Shown one piece after another: positions 15,876 to 23,525 of a stretch of 28,755 nt of DNA (positions are counted from its first letter, which is position 1; every line of letters starts with the position of its first letter). The notes beneath the pieces are model-generated. The model was not told the origin of the DNA and made no database searches. It was given only the letters and a program-made list of their open reading frames with translations. The stretch spans positions 1 to 28,755 of the forward strand of contig CAZYTO010000028.1 in assembly GCA_964650405.1 (NCBI GenBank). The letters run 5' to 3'. This stretch comes from CAZYTO01 sp964650405 (GTDB lineage: Bacteria > Acidobacteriota > Thermoanaerobaculia > Gp7-AA8). Made by a program: the position numbers and the translations under genes.

Positions 15876-16358
15876 ATGAGCGACACGCATCCAATGCTTC
15901 GATCGGTGCTCAAGAGCCAGTATCACGCGTCGCTGGCGATGCTCCGCGAAGCCATCGAGCGCTGCCCGCCGGAGGAGTGGTTGAGCACCGACCACAAGAA
16001 TGCGTTCTGGCAGCTGTCGTATCACACGCTGTTCTTCGCGCACTTGTATCTCCAGCACGACGAAGCTGCGTTTAGGCTGTGGGAAAAGCATCGCGGCGAA
16101 GGCGACGGCATCAGCGGTGAGCCGTACACGCAAGCGCAGGTGCTCGAGTACTGGGAGTTCTGCGATCGGATGGTTGATGACGCCGTGGACGCGTTGGATC
16201 TCGACCGCACCGAGAGTGGCTTCAGTTGGTATCGCATGTCCAAGCTGGAGCACCAGTTCGTCAATATCCGCCACATCCAACATCATGGCGCGCAATTGAT
16301 CGACCGCGTTCGCTCGGCCGCCGATGTCGGGATTCGCTGGGTGGCCGCGCGCAGCTAG
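15876..16358 (+). CDS. DinB-family (four-helix metal-binding) protein
   Basis: A 160-residue DinB/YfiT-like protein. The opening helix (MLRSVLKSQYHASLAMLREA) is followed by CPPEEWLST, then NAFWQLSYHTLFFAHLYLQH and later RMSKLEHQFVNIRHIQHHGAQL. The histidines in SYHTLFFAH and RHIQHH are the expected metal ligands. Family members include bacillithiol or mycothiol transferases and many proteins of unknown role. The start at 15876 is chosen because upstream in-frame codons translate the intergenic repeat. A GAGG lies 5 nt before the ATG. The AraC regulator follows almost immediately. Confidence 0.87.
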   Translation: MSDTHPMLRSVLKSQYHASLAMLREAIERCPPEEWLSTDHKNAFWQLSYHTLFFAHLYLQHDEAAFRLWEKHRGEGDGISGEPYTQAQVLEYWEFCDRMVDDAVDALDLDRTESGFSWYRMSKLEHQFVNIRHIQHHGAQLIDRVRSAADVGIRWVAARS

Positions 16359-16365
16359 CACACTG

Positions 16366-17217
16366 GTGAGTCAAAGTCATTTGTTGCCCAAATCTGGCCA
16401 GCACGCCTATCGCGCCAAGCAGGTCGACGAGTTGCGCCGGCTGGCGGAGAGCGACATCCCCGTCCTGGCTTTCCCGTTCAAACGGCGGGGAGCGGAAGAC
16501 TGGGCGGCGGAGCACCGTCACGACCGCGGCCAGTTGTTTGCCCTGACCAGAGGACTGCTGATTGTCGAGGCGGGAGGGGAGCGGTGGATGTTCCCGTCGC
16601 AGCGCTGCGCCTGGATTCCGCCCGGGTGCCTGCATGCGGCACGTTCGGTCGGCGGCGCGACGGGATGCCTGCTCTATCTGTCGAAGCAGACCTGCCGGAC
16701 CCTGCCGAGAGCTCCGCGCCTGCTCGGAACGTCCCAGATGTTGTTCGCCATCGCCGATCGCATGCTTTCGTGGGATCCCTGGCAATCGCTCGACCCTGCG
16801 CAGAAGCGGCTCATCGGGATTCTTCGCGACGAGATCCGCAAGCCTGAAAAGCAGTCGCTTCGCCTGCCCATCCCCAGAGACCCGCGCCTGGCCGGCGTCG
16901 CGCGATCCCTGCTCGATCACCTCGAGGACGACCGCACGCTGGACGACTGGGCTCGCCAGGCCGGCTTCGCGCGGCGTTCGTTCATGCGCGCGTTCGCAAA
17001 CGAGGTGGGCATGACCTTCGGCCGCTGGCGGCAGCAGGCCCGCCTCTTCGCCGCCCTCGAATTGCTGGCTCGCGGCAAGTCGGTCACCGAGACGGCCATG
17101 GCCGTCGGCTACGACAGCGTGAGCGCGTTCATCCTGATGTTCCGCACGATGCTCGGGACCACGCCCCAGGCGCACCTCGGACGAACCCGTTCAAAGGCTG
17201 AAAAGTCGAAAGGCTGA
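16366..17217 (+). CDS. AraC-family transcriptional regulator
   Basis: An N-terminal cupin domain (about residues 30-110: HRHDRGQLFALTRGLLIVEAG and RCAWIPPGCLHAA) and a C-terminal AraC DNA-binding domain with two helix-turn-helices (TLDDWARQAGFARRSFMRAF and VTETAMAVGYDSVSAFILMF). This is the usual layout of regulators controlling adjacent efflux or metabolic genes. The GTG at 16366 avoids overlap with the DinB gene. An ATG at 16324 gives 14 more residues and overlaps it by 35 bp. Neither has a Shine-Dalgarno. The last residues (SKAEKSKG) are encoded by the 8-bp repeat array, which contains the stop codon. Likely targets are the neighbouring DinB or oxidoreductase genes, by proximity only. Confidence 0.88.
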   Translation: MSQSHLLPKSGQHAYRAKQVDELRRLAESDIPVLAFPFKRRGAEDWAAEHRHDRGQLFALTRGLLIVEAGGERWMFPSQRCAWIPPGCLHAARSVGGATGCLLYLSKQTCRTLPRAPRLLGTSQMLFAIADRMLSWDPWQSLDPAQKRLIGILRDEIRKPEKQSLRLPIPRDPRLAGVARSLLDHLEDDRTLDDWARQAGFARRSFMRAFANEVGMTFGRWRQQARLFAALELLARGKSVTETAMAVGYDSVSAFILMFRTMLGTTPQAHLGRTRSKAEKSKG

Positions 17218-17286
17218 AAAGGCCACAGGCAGCACACGGGTTCCCTTTCAGCCTTCCAGCCTTCCAGCCTTTCAGCCTTCCTACAG
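17191..17286. repeat. Inverted 8-bp array (AAAGGCTG / CTTTCAGC) after the AraC gene
   Basis: The left arm (17193-17223) has units AAAGGCTG, AAAAGTCG, AAAGGCTG and AAAAGGCC. The right arm (17244-17281) has CTTTCAGC, CTTCCAGC, CTTCCAGC, CTTTCAGC. The centre is ACAGGCAGCACACGGGTT. The arms can fold into a long imperfect hairpin. The AraC stop codon lies in the left arm, and the converging enoyl-CoA hydratase ends 30 nt beyond, so it may act as a terminator for both. Confidence 0.8.
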
Positions 17287-17314
17287 GCTCGTGGTCACAC
17301 GCCGCGGGGGCCGC

Positions 17315-18091
17315 TCACTTCCCCTTGAAGTCCGGCTTACGCTTCTCCAGGAAGGCGGTCATCCCTTCCTTCATGTCGTCGCTGGCGGCGAGGAGGCCGA
17401 AGAGGGTGGCTTCCAGGACCTGCCCTTCGTCGAAGCCCATGTCGCTGCCCACCATCACCGCTTCGATGGCCGCGCGGACGGCGAGGGGGCCGCGGCTGGC
17501 CATCTTCCGGGCCATCTCCTCGGCCACGGGCATGAGCTGATCGGCGGGCACCACGCGGTTCACCAGCCCGATCTTCTCGGCCTCGGCGGCGCCGATGCGG
17601 TCGCCCGTGCAGATCAGCTCCAGGGCCTTGCCCTTGCCGAGGAGGCGGACCATGCGCTGCGTGCCGCCGTAGCCGGGGATGATGCCGAGGGTGACTTCGG
17701 GAAGGCCGAGCTGGGCGTTCTCCGAGGCGATGCGGATGTGGCAGGCCAGGGCCAGCTCGCAACCTCCGCCGAGGGCGAAGCCGTTGACCGCGGCGATGAC
17801 CGGCTTCGGAAACGTCTCGATGGCCCGGAAGACCCGCTGTCCCCTCTCGGCCGTCTCCTTCCCTGTCACCGGCGTCATCGTGGCCAGCTCGTTGATGTCG
17901 GCGCCGGCCACGAAGGCCTTCTCCCCGGCGCCGGTGACGATGACGGCCTTCACCGCGGCGTCGGCGCGCGCCGCTTCGAACGCCTCGGCGATCTCGCCCA
18001 CCGTCTGCGCGTTCAGGGCATTGAGGACCTTGGGCCGGTCGATGGTGATGATGCACAGGTTGTCGCGCGTCTCAGTGCGAACGTTTTCCAT
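17315..18091 (-). CDS. Enoyl-CoA hydratase (crotonase family)
   Basis: Hydrates trans-2-enoyl-CoA to 3-hydroxyacyl-CoA in beta-oxidation or butyryl-CoA metabolism, in the cytoplasm. Its length of 258 residues is standard. The oxyanion-hole segments FVAGADINEL and NGFALGGGCELALAC are present. Both catalytic glutamates are visible (in GGGCELAL and LGLPEVTLGIIPGYGGTQR). The end KRKPDFKGK is typical. The ATG at 18091 lies 9 nt downstream of the 3-hydroxybutyryl-CoA dehydrogenase stop, with AGGAC as Shine-Dalgarno, so the two form an operon. They catalyse consecutive reactions. Short-chain (crotonyl-CoA) specificity is likely but not proven. Confidence 0.95.
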   Translation of the reverse strand: MENVRTETRDNLCIITIDRPKVLNALNAQTVGEIAEAFEAARADAAVKAVIVTGAGEKAFVAGADINELATMTPVTGKETAERGQRVFRAIETFPKPVIAAVNGFALGGGCELALACHIRIASENAQLGLPEVTLGIIPGYGGTQRMVRLLGKGKALELICTGDRIGAAEAEKIGLVNRVVPADQLMPVAEEMARKMASRGPLAVRAAIEAVMVGSDMGFDEGQVLEATLFGLLAASDDMKEGMTAFLEKRKPDFKGK

Positions 18092-18100
18092 GTCGTTGTC

Positions 18101-18985
18101 CTACTTGACCTTGTCGAAGGGCACGGGCTTCGCCCCGGAGTAGTCGTAGAAGCCGGCGCCGGTCTTGCGGCCGTAGCGGCCGGCCAGGACCATCTTGCGG
18201 AGGAGGGCCGGCGAGGCGAAGCGCTTCTCGCGGTATTCGTCGTACATAACGTGGGTGATGTAGTAGGTCGTGTCGAGGCCGACGAAGTCGAGCAGGGTGA
18301 ACGGTCCCATGGGGTAGCCGCAGCCGAGCTGCATCGCCTTGTCGATGTCCTCGATCGAGCCGACGCCCTCTTCGTAGGCGCGGATGGCGTCGAGGAGGTA
18401 CGGCACGAGCAGGCGGTTGACGATGAAGCCGGAGTTGTCCTTGCACGCCACCGGCTCCTTCCCGAGCGACTTCGCAAACTCGAAGGCAGCGTTGAACGAC
18501 TCGTCCGAGGTCAGGATCGTGCGCACGACCTCGACGAGCTTCATCAGCGGCACGGGGTTGAAGAAGTGCAGGCCGACGAACTGCTTCGGCCGGGCCGTGG
18601 CCATGGAGAGCTCGGTGATGGTGAGCGAGGACGTGTTGGAGGCGAAGATGGCCTCGGGCTTGACGACCTTGTCCAGCTCCGCATACGTCTCGCGCTTGAC
18701 CTGGGCGTTCTCGATGATGGCCTCGATGACGATGTCGCAGTCGGCCAGGTCCGCCAGGCTGGTGGTCCCCTTGAGCCGGGCCACGCAGGCGTCGCGGTCG
18801 GCGGCCGAGAGCGTGCCCTTCTCCACGAACCGGCCCAGCGACTTCTGGATGCCGGCGAATCCCTTGTCGACGAATTTCTGTTCCACCTCGCGGACGACGG
18901 TCTCGTAGCCCGCCTGCGCCGCGACCTGGGCGATGCCGGATCCCATCAGCCCGCAGCCGAGGACGCCGACCTTCCTGATTGCCAT
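18101..18985 (-). CDS. hbd: 3-hydroxybutyryl-CoA dehydrogenase
   Basis: An NAD(P)-dependent 3-hydroxyacyl-CoA dehydrogenase of 294 residues. The Rossmann motif GVLGCGLMGSGIAQ is at residues 7-20, the substrate-binding FASNTSSLTI follows, then the catalytic histidine in GLHFFNPVPLMKLVEVV, NSGFIVNRLLVPYLLDA, and the C-terminal dimerisation domain ending GRYGRKTGAGFYDY. The length and motifs match Hbd/PaaH-type enzymes and not the large multifunctional FadB. The start is supported by GGGAG. It is the first gene of a two-gene operon with the enoyl-CoA hydratase and diverges from the DUF2891 gene. Confidence 0.95.
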   Translation of the reverse strand: MAIRKVGVLGCGLMGSGIAQVAAQAGYETVVREVEQKFVDKGFAGIQKSLGRFVEKGTLSAADRDACVARLKGTTSLADLADCDIVIEAIIENAQVKRETYAELDKVVKPEAIFASNTSSLTITELSMATARPKQFVGLHFFNPVPLMKLVEVVRTILTSDESFNAAFEFAKSLGKEPVACKDNSGFIVNRLLVPYLLDAIRAYEEGVGSIEDIDKAMQLGCGYPMGPFTLLDFVGLDTTYYITHVMYDEYREKRFASPALLRKMVLAGRYGRKTGAGFYDYSGAKPVPFDKVK

Positions 18986-19029
18986 GTGTGACTCCCTACC
19001 GTGTATTTGCGGCGCGCATCATATAGAAA

Positions 19030-19064
19030 GGGTGAACGGCGAAGGAACGCAGGGCGAAGGACCG
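19030..19064. repeat. CCTTCGCC-family 8-bp array in a divergent promoter region
   Basis: Units GGTGAAC, GGCGAAGG, AACGCAGG and GCGAAGGA are, on the other strand, the same family as the array at 27452-27484. It lies between the divergent 3-hydroxybutyryl-CoA dehydrogenase and DUF2891 genes. Confidence 0.55.
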
Positions 19065-19084
19065 GGGAGTGAGAAACGAAATGC

Positions 19085-19090
19085 TACGCT
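19085..19090 (+). promoter_or_regulatory. -10-like box 6 nt before ATG (leaderless signature)
   Basis: TACGCT is followed by six bases and the ATG at 19097, with no Shine-Dalgarno. Same geometry as at 7438 and 22986. Confidence 0.5.
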
Positions 19091-19096
19091 GCACGC

Positions 19097-20155
19097 ATGC
19101 ACCGCGCCGCGCTGGCCGCCCTCCTGCTCCTCTCCACCCTCCCCCTTCGCGCCGCCGGCTTCGATGAGCACGCGGCCGAGCGGTTCGCCAACCTGGCCCT
19201 GGCCTGCGTGCACAAGGAGTATCCGAACAAGATCGGACACAACCTGAATTCGGATGCCGACGTGGCGCCGCCGCGGAAGCTGACGCCGGCGTTCTACGGC
19301 TGCTACGACTGGCACTCGTCCGTGCACGGACACTGGCTGCTGGCGCGGCTGGCCCGCACCTTCCCGGCCGCACCGTTCGCAGCCAAGGCGCGGGAGGCGT
19401 TGCAGCAGTCGATCACGAAGGAGCACATCGCCGTCGAGGTGGCGTACCTGGCTGCGGACGGGCGGGCCAGTTTCGAGCGGCCGTACGGGCTGGCCTGGCT
19501 GCTACAGCTCGGCGCGGAGCTGCGCGAGTGGGACGACCCGCTGGGCCGCGAGCTGTCTTCCACGTTGCAACCGCTGGAGAGCGCCGCCATCGACCGCCTG
19601 AAGACCTGGCTCCCGAAACTCTCCCACCCGGTCCGTTCCGGGGAGCACAGCCAGACCGCCTTCGCCCTCGGCCTGATGCTCGACTACGCCCGGGCCAGGC
19701 ACGACGAGGCCTTCGTCAACATGTTGACCGGCAAGGCCCGCCAATTCTACGGGAACGACCGCAACTGCCCCCTGGCCTACGAACCGTCCGGCGAAGACTT
19801 CCTCTCGCCGTGCTTCGCCGAGGCGGACGTCATGCGGCGGGTATTGCCGCCGAAGCCGTACGCCGCCTGGCTGGAGACGTTCACGCCGGCCAACCACTGG
19901 CTCAAGCCCGAAGTCGTCACCGACCCCAGCGACCCCAAGCTCGCCCACCTCGACGGCCTCAATCTCAGCCGGGCCTGGATGCTGGAAGGCATCGCCTCCG
20001 GCCTGCCCAAGGACGACCCGCGCCGCAAGGGCATCCTGGCCTCCGCCAACGCCCACCGCGACGCCGGCCTGGCCTCCGTCACCGGCGAACACTACGAAGG
20101 CGGCCACTGGCTCGGCAGCTTCGCCGTCTACCTCACGACGAAGAGGGGGCTGTAG
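19097..20155 (+). CDS. Exported DUF2891-family protein
   Basis: A 352-residue protein with an N-terminal signal peptide (MHRAALAALLLLSTLPLRAA). The mature part is alpha-helical and matches the DUF2891 family, with FANLALACVHKEYPNKIGH, FYGCYDWHSSVHGHWLL, RPYGLAWLLQL, EHSQTAFALGLML and a C-terminal HYEGGHWLGSFAVYLTT. The repeated Trp/His/Asp motifs look like an (alpha/alpha) toroid, as in glycan-acting enzymes, but the function is unknown. It has no Shine-Dalgarno; a TACGCT box lies 6 nt upstream of the ATG. It converges on the M16 peptidase pair, separated by a hairpin only 35 nt long. Confidence 0.9.
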   Translation: MHRAALAALLLLSTLPLRAAGFDEHAAERFANLALACVHKEYPNKIGHNLNSDADVAPPRKLTPAFYGCYDWHSSVHGHWLLARLARTFPAAPFAAKAREALQQSITKEHIAVEVAYLAADGRASFERPYGLAWLLQLGAELREWDDPLGRELSSTLQPLESAAIDRLKTWLPKLSHPVRSGEHSQTAFALGLMLDYARARHDEAFVNMLTGKARQFYGNDRNCPLAYEPSGEDFLSPCFAEADVMRRVLPPKPYAAWLETFTPANHWLKPEVVTDPSDPKLAHLDGLNLSRAWMLEGIASGLPKDDPRRKGILASANAHRDAGLASVTGEHYEGGHWLGSFAVYLTTKRGL

Positions 20156-20156
20156 G

Positions 20157-20190
20157 CCGTCATCTCGAGCCCTTCGGCTCGCGATGACGG
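20157..20190. terminator. 34-nt hairpin filling a convergent intergenic gap
   Basis: CCGTCATC (20157-20164) pairs with GATGACGG (20183-20190), and inside it GAGCC (20167-20171) pairs with GGCTC (20176-20180) around a CTTC loop. It occupies essentially the whole gap between two converging stop codons (20155 and 20191). It is well suited as a bidirectional terminator, although it lacks a T-run. Confidence 0.7.
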
Positions 20191-21645
20191 TTACTTCTGC
20201 AGCGTCGTCGAATCCAGATCCAGCTTGTCGATGGGGATCACCCTGGCGTCAGGGAAGCGCTTCTTCAGATCGTCGCCGAACTTCTTCACGTCGCCGACGA
20301 TGATCACGTCCGCGCCGCCGGCGAAGTGGACGGCCGAGAAGGACAGCACACGGTCCGCGGCGACGTCTTCGATCTCGCGTGGGTAGTAACGCACTTCCTC
20401 CAGCGGCTGGCCGTAGAGGGCGAGGTCGGCGATGCGGGACACGAGGGCGTCATTCGTCTCCAGCGAGCGGCTGAAGGTCCCGATGAGGTTGGCCTTGCGG
20501 GCCGTGAGCTCCGCGGCGGGGACGGACTCCGCGGCCATCTTGGCCAGTTGTTCGAGCATGAGACCGGCCACCTCGGCGGCGGATTCGTTCTTCGTCAGTG
20601 CCGAGGCGATGAACGGGCCGTCGTCGCGCCGGGAGTCGAAGGAGCTGTAGGCGCCGTAGGAGAGGCCGCGCTTGATGCGGATCTCCTCGTTGAGCCGCGA
20701 CGAGTAGTCGCCGCCCAGGACCATGTTGGCCACTTCAGCGGCGTGGTACTCCCGGCCGTCGCCACGGCGGATGCCCTGCCGGGCCACGGCCACCGCCGCC
20801 TGTCCCGCGTCCGGCAAATCGATGACGTAGACCATCCCCATCGGCTGCCGCGGCGCGGGCGGGGGCAGCGGGAACGTCGTCCGGCCGGCATTCGACCAGT
20901 CGCCCAGCCACCGCTTGGCCAGCGCGAACGCCGTCTTCCCGTCGACGTCGCCGCCGATGACGAGGATGGCGTTGGCCGGCCGGTAGAAGCGCCGGTGGAA
21001 GGCCACGACGTCGTCGCGGGTGAGGCGCTTGAGCGAGGCCACAGTGCCAGACCGCACGTGGCCGTAGGGGGTGCCGCCGAAGACGACCCGGGCCGTGACC
21101 ATGTTGCGCAGCGCACGCGGTTCGCGCAGGTCGACCTGCACCGCGTCGAGGCTCTGGTCGCGGAGACGGTTGAGCTCCTTCTCCGAAAAGCGCGGGTGAC
21201 GCACGACGTCGGCGACGTACCCGAGGGCCGGAGACAGCTTCGACGACATGACGCTCGTCGAGACGAAGGAGGCGTCCCACGCTGCGCCGCTGTCGAGCGA
21301 GCCGCCCAGCGATTCGATTCCTTCCGCGATCTGCTGCGCGCTGCGCGTGGCCGTGCCCTTCGTCAGCAGCGAGGCCGTCATGTCGGCCAGCCCCGCTCGC
21401 TGCTTGGGATCGGACGCCGCGCCGGTGCGGAGGAGCAGCCGCGCCGAGACCAGCGGCACGTTGTGCTTGGGGATGACGATCACCCTGAGGCCGTTCGCCA
21501 AGGTCGTCTCCACCGCCTGCGGCACGCCCACCGGACGCGGGGCGGCAGGCGGAGGCGCCGTCGTTTCGACCTGGGCGAAGACGGATGACGCGAGGAAGAC
21601 CGCGAGGAGCGTGATGCCGAACGAACCGCGGCAACCGGCGCTCAC
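20191..21645 (-). CDS. M16-family peptidase-like subunit lacking the zinc motif
   Basis: A 484-residue exported protein (signal-peptide-like GITLLAVFLASSVFAQV). It has the M16 fold but not the HxxEH zinc motif: the aligned segment is GLADMTASLLTKGT. Its C-terminal half keeps YGAYSSFDSRRDDGPFIASA and SRLNEEIRIKRGLSYGAYSS, typical of the non-catalytic subunit of heterodimeric M16B peptidases. The start is GTG at 21645, overlapping the stop of the catalytic partner by 4 bp (GTGA) and preceded by GGGAGG. An in-frame extension to 22161 only crosses the partner gene. The protein likely forms a heterodimer with the upstream gene product; substrate unknown. Confidence 0.9.
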   Translation of the reverse strand: MSAGCRGSFGITLLAVFLASSVFAQVETTAPPPAAPRPVGVPQAVETTLANGLRVIVIPKHNVPLVSARLLLRTGAASDPKQRAGLADMTASLLTKGTATRSAQQIAEGIESLGGSLDSGAAWDASFVSTSVMSSKLSPALGYVADVVRHPRFSEKELNRLRDQSLDAVQVDLREPRALRNMVTARVVFGGTPYGHVRSGTVASLKRLTRDDVVAFHRRFYRPANAILVIGGDVDGKTAFALAKRWLGDWSNAGRTTFPLPPPAPRQPMGMVYVIDLPDAGQAAVAVARQGIRRGDGREYHAAEVANMVLGGDYSSRLNEEIRIKRGLSYGAYSSFDSRRDDGPFIASALTKNESAAEVAGLMLEQLAKMAAESVPAAELTARKANLIGTFSRSLETNDALVSRIADLALYGQPLEEVRYYPREIEDVAADRVLSFSAVHFAGGADVIIVGDVKKFGDDLKKRFPDARVIPIDKLDLDSTTLQK

Positions 21646-22979
21646 TGTGCACCTCCCGTTTTCTCGTCCACATACGTCAGCACGAGCGCCTTGCCGTCGC
21701 GCACGTACTTGCGCATGACGCGGGTGACGTCGGCGGCGGTGACCTTCTGCAACTGTTCCAGGCTCGTGTTCACGCTGTTCGCATCTCCGTCCACCGTGGC
21801 TGCCTCGCCGAGCGCGTAGGCCCTCCCCTGGTTCGTCTCGCGCTGGTGCAGCTCGCCGGTGACGAGGAGGTTCTTCACCTTCTCCAGCTCGCGCGCCGAG
21901 GGAGGCGTCTCTTCGAGAGTGCGCAGCTCGCTCTCGATGGCCTTCTCCACCTCCGCCGGCGTCTTGCCGCTGGCCAGGGTGGCGGTGACGACGAAGAGAC
22001 CGAGGTCCTGGCGGGCGTCGGGATAGACGCTCACGTCCTGCGCGATCTGCCCGCGATAGACGAGCGAGCGGTACATGCGCGACGACTCGCCCGTGCCGAG
22101 GATCCCGGCGGCCACGCGCAGCGCGGGAATGTCGGAGGACGAGGCCGCGGGAGCGAGCCACGTGTACGCGACGGCCGGCAGCGGCACGTTCGCGCCCTTC
22201 TCCGTGACCCGCTTCAGCTCCGCGCGCGGCGGCTCCTCGACGTGCACGCGCGGGATGGACGCGGCCGGGCGCCGGATGGTGCCGAGGTAGTGGTCGATCC
22301 AGGCGTCGAGCTGGACGGGCACGAAGTCGCCGGCCACGACCAGCACGGCGTTGTCCGGCCGGTAGTACGTGTCGTGGAACTGCTTCACGTCCGCCAGCGT
22401 GGCCGCGTCGAGGTCTTCGATGCTGCCGATGGTGGGCCGGTGATAAGGATGCTGCACGAACGAGTCGCGCTCCAGGTCATAGCCGAAGAGGCCGTAAGGC
22501 GGTCCGAGGATGTGCGTGCGGAACTCTTCCTTCACCACCTCCCGCTCCGACTTGAAGTTCGCCTCGTCGACATTGAGCGATCCCATCCGCTCCCCTTCCG
22601 CCCAGAGGAGCGTCTGAAGGTAATTCGAGGGGATGTTCTCGTAATAGTCCGTCGTGTCGTCGCCCGTCCCGGCGTTGTTCTCCCCTCCCACATCCTCGGT
22701 GAGCCGGTCGAAGTTCTCCGACGGCATGTGGGCCGTGCTCTTGAACATCATGTGCTCGAAGAGGTGGGCGAAGCCGCTGCGCCCCGGCGGATCGTCCTTC
22801 GAGCCGACCCGATACCGCACGTGGAGGGAGATGCTCGGCGAGGTGTGGTCCTCGATCTCGTAGACCTCCAGCCCGTTGCCCAGCGTGCGATGCCGCCAGG
22901 TCATCGGGGCGATGGTCAATGTGTTGTCTTTAGTGGCCTTTGGGGCGAGGAGGAGCGAGAGCGTGAGCGCCAGATGCAT
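21642..22979 (-). CDS. M16-family zinc peptidase, catalytic subunit
   Basis: A 445-residue peptidase with an N-terminal hydrophobic export segment (MHLALTLSLLLAPK). It carries the inverted zinc motif H72-L-F-E75-H76 and a downstream glutamate at E151 in KSEREVVKEEFR, at the distance (HxxEH-x74-E) expected of M16 enzymes. The substrate-binding R/Y region (SRMYRSLVYRGQIAQDVSVY) is in the C-terminal half. It is the first gene of a pair with the inactive subunit. It lacks a Shine-Dalgarno; TATGAT lies exactly 6 nt upstream of the ATG, implying a leaderless transcript with its own promoter just after the upstream coiled-coil gene. Confidence 0.95.
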   Translation of the reverse strand: MHLALTLSLLLAPKATKDNTLTIAPMTWRHRTLGNGLEVYEIEDHTSPSISLHVRYRVGSKDDPPGRSGFAHLFEHMMFKSTAHMPSENFDRLTEDVGGENNAGTGDDTTDYYENIPSNYLQTLLWAEGERMGSLNVDEANFKSEREVVKEEFRTHILGPPYGLFGYDLERDSFVQHPYHRPTIGSIEDLDAATLADVKQFHDTYYRPDNAVLVVAGDFVPVQLDAWIDHYLGTIRRPAASIPRVHVEEPPRAELKRVTEKGANVPLPAVAYTWLAPAASSSDIPALRVAAGILGTGESSRMYRSLVYRGQIAQDVSVYPDARQDLGLFVVTATLASGKTPAEVEKAIESELRTLEETPPSARELEKVKNLLVTGELHQRETNQGRAYALGEAATVDGDANSVNTSLEQLQKVTAADVTRVMRKYVRDGKALVLTYVDEKTGGAQ

Positions 22980-22985
22980 CGAAGG

Positions 22986-22991
22986 ATCATA
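22986..22991 (-). promoter_or_regulatory. TATGAT -10 box 6 nt before the M16 start
   Basis: On the minus strand TATGAT is followed by CCTTCG and the ATG at 22979. It is the best of the -10 boxes in the window at this position (five of six consensus bases), and no Shine-Dalgarno is present. Confidence 0.6.
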
Positions 22992-23000
22992 AGGGAAACG

Positions 23001-23525
23001 TCACTCACGCCTCGCCACGCCGCTCCGAACGGCCTCGTCGACCATCCGCCAGAGATCGTTCTCGGCGACGCGTTCCAGTTCTTCCTCGCGATCGTCGAGG
23101 GCCTGCTCCCGTGCCGCGACGCTGCGCAGTTGCCGCTCCAGTTCGTGCATGCGGTCGCGGACGCGCGCCTCGTCGTGCTCGGCCACTTCCTCGAGGTGCT
23201 CCTCCTTGCGATCGAGCTCCTTTTCTTCCCGCGACACCTTTGCCTGCTCCGGCTCCAGCGCCCGGATGGGGGCGAACAGGACGTCGGCGCGATCGAGGAA
23301 GGCCCGGTCTCGGATGACGTACTCGCGGCCGTCGATGCGCACCCATAGAAAAGGCGCGCTGCCGTAGCGGGCCCGGACGGCTTTGACGTTGCGAATCGAC
23401 GACTGGCCGCTGATGAGGATGCGGCATCCCGGCGAGCCGGCCGAGCAGAGAACATAGGCACCGCGGGAGCTTGCCTGGAGACCACCCGCCGCGAGGAGCA
23501 CCGTAAGAGCCAGCGCTGTTCTCAT
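23001..23525 (-). CDS. Exported coiled-coil protein, paralogue B
   Basis: A 174-residue protein with a signal peptide (MRTALALTVLLAAGGLQA), a small domain (about 20-85: RARYGSAPFLWVRIDGREYV then IRDRAFLDRADVLF) and a long charged coiled coil (about 90-160, rich in EE, RK and heptad-like repeats). The small domain matches that of the upstream gene, so the two are tandem paralogues. Their coiled coils have diverged completely. The start overlaps the stop of the upstream gene by 4 bp (ATGA). I do not know the function. A periplasmic structural or sensor role is a guess. Confidence 0.82.
   Translation of the reverse strand: MRTALALTVLLAAGGLQASSRGAYVLCSAGSPGCRILISGQSSIRNVKAVRARYGSAPFLWVRIDGREYVIRDRAFLDRADVLFAPIRALEPEQAKVSREEKELDRKEEHLEEVAEHDEARVRDRMHELERQLRSVAAREQALDDREEELERVAENDLWRMVDEAVRSGVARRE

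Noticed and set aside
17291..18991. 566-residue plus-strand frame opposite the crotonase and dehydrogenase genes
   Set aside because: Shadow of two well-conserved enzymes; composition is artefactual and it crosses an operon junction.
20326..23348. Long plus-strand frames opposite the M16 pair
   Set aside because: Antisense to peptidases with catalytic motifs and coupled starts; typical GC-rich shadow frames.
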